From Gallionella sp. UBA6045 (GTDB lineage: Bacteria > Pseudomonadota > Gammaproteobacteria > Burkholderiales > Gallionellaceae), in the NCBI GenBank assembly GCA_002429165.1, contig DIYV01000139.1, positions 2,365 through 11,267 on the forward strand: a stretch of DNA of 8,903 bases, given 5' to 3'. How positions within the stretch are numbered: position 1 is the first letter of the stretch; each line of letters opens with the position of its first letter. Positions 5,533 to 8,903 of the stretch are shown here, one piece after another. Position numbers and translations under genes: made by a program. The notes under the pieces are model-generated. The model saw only the letters and a list, made by a program, of their open reading frames with translations, ran no database searches and was not told the origin of the DNA.

Positions 5533-6210
5533 GTGTACGAGTTCGATTGGAGTTCCATTCCCGGCGCATTGCCTTTTCTCTGGACAGGGATGGTGATGAC
5601 TTTCAAGATCACCGCGGTCGCGGTGACGGTAGGCATCGTCTGGGGTACGCTGCTCGCGCTGATGCGCATGTCCGGATTCAAGCTGCTGGCCTGGCTTGCC
5701 GCAAGCTATGTGAACCTGTTCCGCTCGATCCCGCTGGTGATGGTGTTGCTGTGGTTCTTCCTGATCGTGCCCACGCTGCTGATCAACCTTTTTGACATAC
5801 CGCGCAGTTCCGATACGCGGCTGGACTCGGCGATGGTGGCTTTTTCCCTGTTCGAGGCTGCCTATTATTCGGAGATCATACGCGCCGGCATACGCAGCGT
5901 GTCCAGGGGGCAGATGGGTGCGGCCAGCGCACTGGGCATGAGCTATGCGCAGGCGATGCGCCTGGTGATTCTGCCGCAGGCCTTCAGGAATATGGTGCCG
6001 CTGCTGCTCACCCAAGGCATCATCCTGTTTCAGGACACCTCGCTGGTGTACGTCAGCTCGCTGGCCGATTTCTTCGGCGTTTCATACCAGGTGGGCAGCC
6101 GCGACGGCCGGCTGGTCGAGCTGCTACTGTTCGCCGGAGCGGGTTATTTCATCATTAGCTTTTCAGCGTCCCTGCTGGTCAAGCATTTCCAAAAGAGGAA
6201 AACCGCATGA
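5533..6210 (+). CDS. gltK: Glutamate/aspartate ABC transporter permease GltK
   Basis: GltK is the second inner-membrane permease subunit and pairs with GltJ. The 225-residue product starts with GTG and reads [17 protein letters not shown], nearly the same as known GltK N-termini, and has their usual length. Further family features are a first membrane helix from about residue 15, [23 protein letters not shown] in the centre, [16 protein letters not shown], and the EAA coupling loop from Gly126-Gln127 through [16 protein letters not shown] (133-148), which contacts Glt[23 protein letters not shown] follows in the C-terminal third. A strong GAGGAG precedes the start, one base separates it from the gltJ stop, and its own stop overlaps the gltL start in an ATGA, so the three genes are almost certainly co-translated. 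Confidence 0.95.
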   Translation: MYEFDWSSIPGALPFLWTGMVMTFKITAVAVTVGIVWGTLLALMRMSGFKLLAWLAASYVNLFRSIPLVMVLLWFFLIVPTLLINLFDIPRSSDTRLDSAMVAFSLFEAAYYSEIIRAGIRSVSRGQMGAASALGMSYAQAMRLVILPQAFRNMVPLLLTQGIILFQDTSLVYVSSLADFFGVSYQVGSRDGRLVELLLFAGAGYFIISFSASLLVKHFQKRKTA

Positions 6211-6935
6211 TTTCCATCAATAATATCAGCAAGCATTACGGCAGTTTTCAGGTACTCGCCGACTGTTCGACCGAGGTTGAAAAGGGCGAGGTGATTGTCA
6301 TCTGCGGGCCGTCGGGTTCGGGAAAGTCCACCCTGATCAAGTGTGTCAACGGCCTGGAACCCTTCCAGCAGGGAGCGATCACGGTCAACGGGATTTCGGT
6401 GGGCGATCCCAAAACCAATCTTTCCAAATTGCGCGCCCATGTCGGCATGGTGTTCCAGAACTTCGAGCTGTTTCCGCACATGAGCGTGATCGATAACCTG
6501 TGCATCGCGCAAACCAAGGTGCTCGGTCGCAGCAGGGCAGAAGCCGTGGAGCGTGCCCGCAAATTGCTGGACCGCGTCGGCCTGCTGAATCAGGCGGAAA
6601 AATTCCCGGGGCAGCTCTCCGGCGGACAGCAGCAGCGCGTCGCGATTGCCCGGGCGCTGGCCATGGACCCGATTTGCATGCTGTTCGACGAGCCGACCTC
6701 TGCGCTTGATCCCGAGATGGTCAACGAGGTGCTGGATGTCATGGTCGGCCTCGCCCAGGAAGGCATGACCATGATGGTCGTCACCCACGAAATGGGATTT
6801 GCGCGCAAGGTGGCGAACCGGGTCATTTTCATGGACGAGGGGCGTATCGTTGAGGACGCAACCGAGGAGGACTTCTTCAGCACGCCCCGTTCAGAGCGGG
6901 CACAGCAGTTCCTGTCGAAAATACTGCATCACTGA
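6207..6935 (+). CDS. gltL: Glutamate/aspartate ABC transporter ATP-binding protein GltL
   Basis: GltL is the cytoplasmic ATPase that drives glutamate/aspartate import through GltJK. The 242-residue protein has every nucleotide-binding element in order: Walker [10 protein letters not shown] (34-42), Q-loop Gln84 in [13 protein letters not shown] signature LSGGQQQRV (137-145), Walker B MLFDEP (158-163) with catalytic Glu162, D-loop SALD (165-168) and H-loop His194 in VVTHEMGFA. The long identity with polar amino acid transporter ATPases, such as the stretch [10 protein letters not shown] and [13 protein letters not shown], and the three preceding glt genes fix the assignment. The start overlaps the gltK stop by four bases (ATGA) and is preceded by AGAGGA at 6194-6199. 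It is the last gene of the operon; a likely terminator follows at 6944-6997. Confidence 0.97.
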   Translation: MISINNISKHYGSFQVLADCSTEVEKGEVIVICGPSGSGKSTLIKCVNGLEPFQQGAITVNGISVGDPKTNLSKLRAHVGMVFQNFELFPHMSVIDNLCIAQTKVLGRSRAEAVERARKLLDRVGLLNQAEKFPGQLSGGQQQRVAIARALAMDPICMLFDEPTSALDPEMVNEVLDVMVGLAQEGMTMMVVTHEMGFARKVANRVIFMDEGRIVEDATEEDFFSTPRSERAQQFLSKILHH

Positions 6936-6943
6936 AGGGCGCG

Positions 6944-6997
6944 AAACCCCGCAACGCGACTCGTGCAATCAGGAGCATTTACGGAAAGCGGGGTTTT
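6944..6997 (+). terminator. Likely intrinsic terminator after gltL
   Basis: AAACCCCGC (6944-6952) pairs perfectly with GCGGGGTTT (6988-6996), ending in TTTT. The loop of 35 bases is long for an intrinsic terminator and the T-run is short, so efficiency is uncertain. It is well placed, eight bases after the gltL stop, and separates the transport operon from moeB. Confidence 0.55.
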
Positions 6998-7094
6998 GGT
7001 TGGCGCCACAAAAAAGTTGCCTGGTCTTTTGCAATGCTGAATAATCAGCGCTCTCCTGAAACCGCCCTTATCTCCCGCATGAAAGCTCCACGGC

Positions 7095-7853
7095 ATGAAC
7101 GACCAACAACTGCTGCGCTATAGCCGCCATATCCTGCTGAACGAGATCGGCATCGAGGGACAGCAACGCCTGCTGGACGCCAAAGTGCTGATCATCGGCA
7201 TGGGCGGGCTGGGTTCGCCGGCCGCGCTGTATCTGGCTGCCAGCGGGGTAGGCCGGCTGACACTGTGCGACCACGACACGGTGGATTTCAGCAACCTGCA
7301 ACGGCAGATCATCCACCGCACTTCCACCGTGAACCAGCCCAAGGTGGTCTCGGCACGGGCCGCGCTGCACGACATCAATCCCGAAGTGGAATGCATCGCG
7401 CTGGATGTGCGCGCCGATGCGGAGCGATTGCGCGAGTTGGCCGGGCAAGCCGACGTGGTGCTGGATTGCAGCGACAATTTTGCCACCCGCTATGCGGTCA
7501 ATCGTGCCTGCCTGGAGCAGCGCAAGCCGCTGGTATCGGGTGCGGCGATCCAGTTCGACGGGCAAATTTCCGTGTTCGATTTTCGCCGCGATGATACGGC
7601 CTGCTACAACTGCCTGTTTCCCGAGGACAGTGTGGCTGCAGAGTTGCGCTGCGCGACCACCGGCGTATTCGCGCCGCTGACGGGTATCATCGGCACCATG
7701 CAGGCGGCGGAAGCGCTCAAGTTGCTGATCGGCATAGCACGCGGCCTGAGCGGAAAGCTGCTGACCATCAACGCGCTGGACATGAGCGTTACGCGCAGCA
7801 GCTTGAGCAAGGATCCGGCTTGCAGTGCGTGCGGCAGCTTAATTCATTTATAA
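7095..7853 (+). CDS. moeB: Molybdopterin-synthase adenylyltransferase MoeB
   Basis: MoeB is an E1-like enzyme that uses ATP to adenylate the C-terminal glycine of MoaD, so that a sulfurtransferase can convert it to a thiocarboxylate. The 252-residue protein starts with LLRYSRHILLNEIGIEGQ, typical of the ThiF/MoeB/HesA family. It has the nucleotide-binding G35-x-G37-x-x-G40 followed by SPAALYLAASGVG, then CDHDTVDFSNLQRQI, and the catalytic-site DCSDNFATRYAVN with Asp127. Two Zn-binding cysteine pairs are present, C170-x2-C173 and C243-x2-C246. There is no C-terminal rhodanese domain, so the sulfur comes from a separate protein. ThiF and HesA are close relatives, but the adjacent moaC-moaD-moaE genes support MoeB. 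No strong ribosome binding site is evident; an upstream ATG at 7079 is out of frame. Confidence 0.94.
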   Translation: MNDQQLLRYSRHILLNEIGIEGQQRLLDAKVLIIGMGGLGSPAALYLAASGVGRLTLCDHDTVDFSNLQRQIIHRTSTVNQPKVVSARAALHDINPEVECIALDVRADAERLRELAGQADVVLDCSDNFATRYAVNRACLEQRKPLVSGAAIQFDGQISVFDFRRDDTACYNCLFPEDSVAAELRCATTGVFAPLTGIIGTMQAAEALKLLIGIARGLSGKLLTINALDMSVTRSSLSKDPACSACGSLIHL

Positions 7854-7855
7854 AA

Positions 7856-7879
7856 GTAGGGTGCGTAAACGCACTCTAC
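7856..7879 (+). repeat. REP-like hairpin after moeB
   Basis: GTAGGGTGCG (7856-7865) pairs with CGCACTCTAC (7870-7879) around a TAAA loop, ten pairs with one G-U. It starts two bases after the moeB stop. The sequence after it, tgattattgttgtttt, is T-rich but not a clean run, so it may act as a weak terminator or mRNA-end hairpin. Head sequence GTAGG and loop TAAA match the element at 8448-8477. Confidence 0.6.
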
Positions 7880-7939
7880 ATGATTATTGTTGTTTTAAAG
7901 CGGAGCGGGAATTACTCTAATAATACGGTAGGTATATAA

Positions 7940-8447
<508 letters not shown>

Positions 8448-8452
<5 letters not shown>

Positions 8453-8477
8453 GAGCGCAATAAATTGCGCTCCTACA
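8448..8477. repeat. Perfect REP-like palindrome overlapping the moaC stop
   Basis: TGTAGGAGCGCAA (8448-8460) and TTGCGCTCCTACA (8465-8477) are perfect inverted copies around a TAAA loop, giving a 13-bp stem. The TAG at 8450-8452 is the moaC stop codon. The head TGTAGGAGCGC matches REP-type elements and the right end of the unit at 226-406. As RNA it would form a stable hairpin between moaC and moaD. Confidence 0.75.
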
Positions 8478-8517
8478 ACAGAATTGCGTTTTTCAATAAT
8501 ATTAATAAGGGATTGAG

Positions 8518-8757
8518 ATGATCAGGGTATTGTTCTTCGGGCCGGTCGCGGAACGCGTCGGCAACAGCGAGGTTTCTGTGGATTTCAATCCCGGTATGCG
8601 TTTGCAGGATCTGCGCGCGCAATTGCAGGCGTCGCATCCGGCGGCTTTCGAGATCGTGTGTTTTGCGGCAGTGAACGGCGAGCATGTGCTGGACATGTCG
8701 TTGCCGCTGGCCGAGGGCAGCGAGGTGGTGTTTATGTCGAAATTTTCGGGTGGCTAA
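8518..8757 (+). CDS. moaD: Molybdopterin synthase small subunit MoaD (sulfur carrier)
   Basis: MoaD is a ubiquitin-fold sulfur carrier whose C-terminal Gly-Gly is adenylated by MoeB, turned into a thiocarboxylate, and then donates sulfur to cyclic pyranopterin monophosphate in the active site of MoaE. The 79-residue protein begins MIRVLFFGPVAERVG, a typical MoaD first strand and turn, contains AAVNGEHV, and ends SEVVFMSKFSGG with the required terminal Gly-Gly. Length is normal. The start is supported by AAGGG at 8507-8511, six bases upstream. It follows moaC after 65 bases that contain the REP-like hairpin, and moaE begins one base after its stop. ThiS has the same fold and tail, but the neighbours and N-terminus indicate MoaD. 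Confidence 0.95.
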   Translation: MIRVLFFGPVAERVGNSEVSVDFNPGMRLQDLRAQLQASHPAAFEIVCFAAVNGEHVLDMSLPLAEGSEVVFMSKFSGG

Positions 8758-8758
8758 A

Positions 8759-8903
8759 ATGAAAGAGGCAGTGCGCATTCAGCAGCAGGACTTTTCCCAG
8801 GACGAGGAGATCGCTGCGCTGCGCGCCGGCTCGAAACGGATGGGCGGCATCGCCACGTTCATCGGTTGCGCGCGCGATTTTTCGGAAGGCCGCGAGGTGA
8901 CGC
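8759..8903 (+). CDS. moaE: Molybdopterin synthase large subunit MoaE, N-terminal part (cut by window edge)
   Basis: MoaE is the catalytic subunit of the heterotetrameric molybdopterin synthase and transfers two sulfurs from MoaD thiocarboxylate to cyclic pyranopterin monophosphate. Only 48 codons are in the window. They read MKEAVRIQQQDFSQDEEIAA, then ALRAGSKRMGGIATFIGCARDF and SEGREVT. The QQQDFSQDEEI start and the strand GGIATFIGCARDFSEG correspond to the usual MoaE N-terminal fold; Arg39 in the G-x-x-R-D motif is the conserved substrate-pocket arginine. The ATG is one base after the moaD stop (TAA-A-ATG), so the two subunits are probably translationally coupled. The lysine and C-terminal residues needed for catalysis lie beyond the edge. 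The usual Val-Arg before Asp is Ala-Arg here, a mild variation. Confidence 0.88.
   Translation, partial: MKEAVRIQQQDFSQDEEIAALRAGSKRMGGIATFIGCARDFSEGREVT

Noticed and set aside
4587..5681. 364-residue open frame on the minus strand across gltJ
   Set aside because: Antisense to three well-supported glt genes, with low-complexity composition rich in Gln, His and Arg and no recognisable domain.
5452..6015. 187-residue minus-strand open frame across gltK
   Set aside because: Shadow of gltJ and gltK; the composition is typical of antisense reading and there is no ribosome binding site or family match.
7079..7095. Upstream ATG at 7079 as the moeB start
   Set aside because: It is in a different frame from moeB and does not extend into a credible protein.

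Overview
The window reads as an ordinary chromosomal stretch of a Gram-negative betaproteobacterium, possibly a Nitrosomonadales/Gallionellaceae-type organism. This is inferred from the trimeric-porin-type outer membrane protein ending in Phe, the Enterobacteria-like glutamate/aspartate ABC importer, the moaE/moeB style, and short palindromes beginning GTAGGAGCG. Coding density is high, and the noncoding gaps are rich in inverted repeats. No phage, CRISPR array, rRNA or tRNA gene is visible.

Layout. Bases 1-189 hold the 3' end of a GMC-family flavin oxidoreductase. A 331-base gap (190-520) follows and contains a REP-like palindrome inside a ~181-bp structured unit with 10-bp inverted ends. 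Next is moaA (521-1591). A minus-strand hicB-hicA toxin-antitoxin pair (1659-2079) converges on moaA. It is followed by a plus-strand porin gene (2455-3477) with a long 3' region ending in a strong intrinsic terminator (3639-3670). Then comes a complete gltI-gltJ-gltK-gltL glutamate/aspartate importer operon (3808-6935), closed by a likely terminator. The right end is a molybdenum cofactor cluster: moeB (7095-7853), moaC (7940-8452), moaD (8518-8757) and the start of moaE (8759 to the window edge).

How the genes work together. MoaA and MoaC convert GTP to cyclic pyranopterin monophosphate. MoeB adenylates the C-terminal Gly-Gly of MoaD so that it can be charged with sulfur, and MoaD plus MoaE insert the sulfurs to make molybdopterin. 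All of these early and middle Moco genes are here, but moaA is separated from the rest by about 5.5 kb carrying hicBA, the porin and gltIJKL. GltI binds glutamate/aspartate in the periplasm, GltJ and GltK form the membrane channel, and GltL powers it; the porin could admit such small hydrophilic solutes through the outer membrane.

I did not find a convincing undescribed protein system. The most unusual material is noncoding. A REP-like palindrome provides the stop codon of moaC. A related hairpin with the same TAAA loop follows moeB. A possible small RNA lies downstream of the porin. Inverted repeats sit at the hicBA promoter region and in the porin leader, and a perfect 16-bp stem-loop lies between gltI and gltJ.
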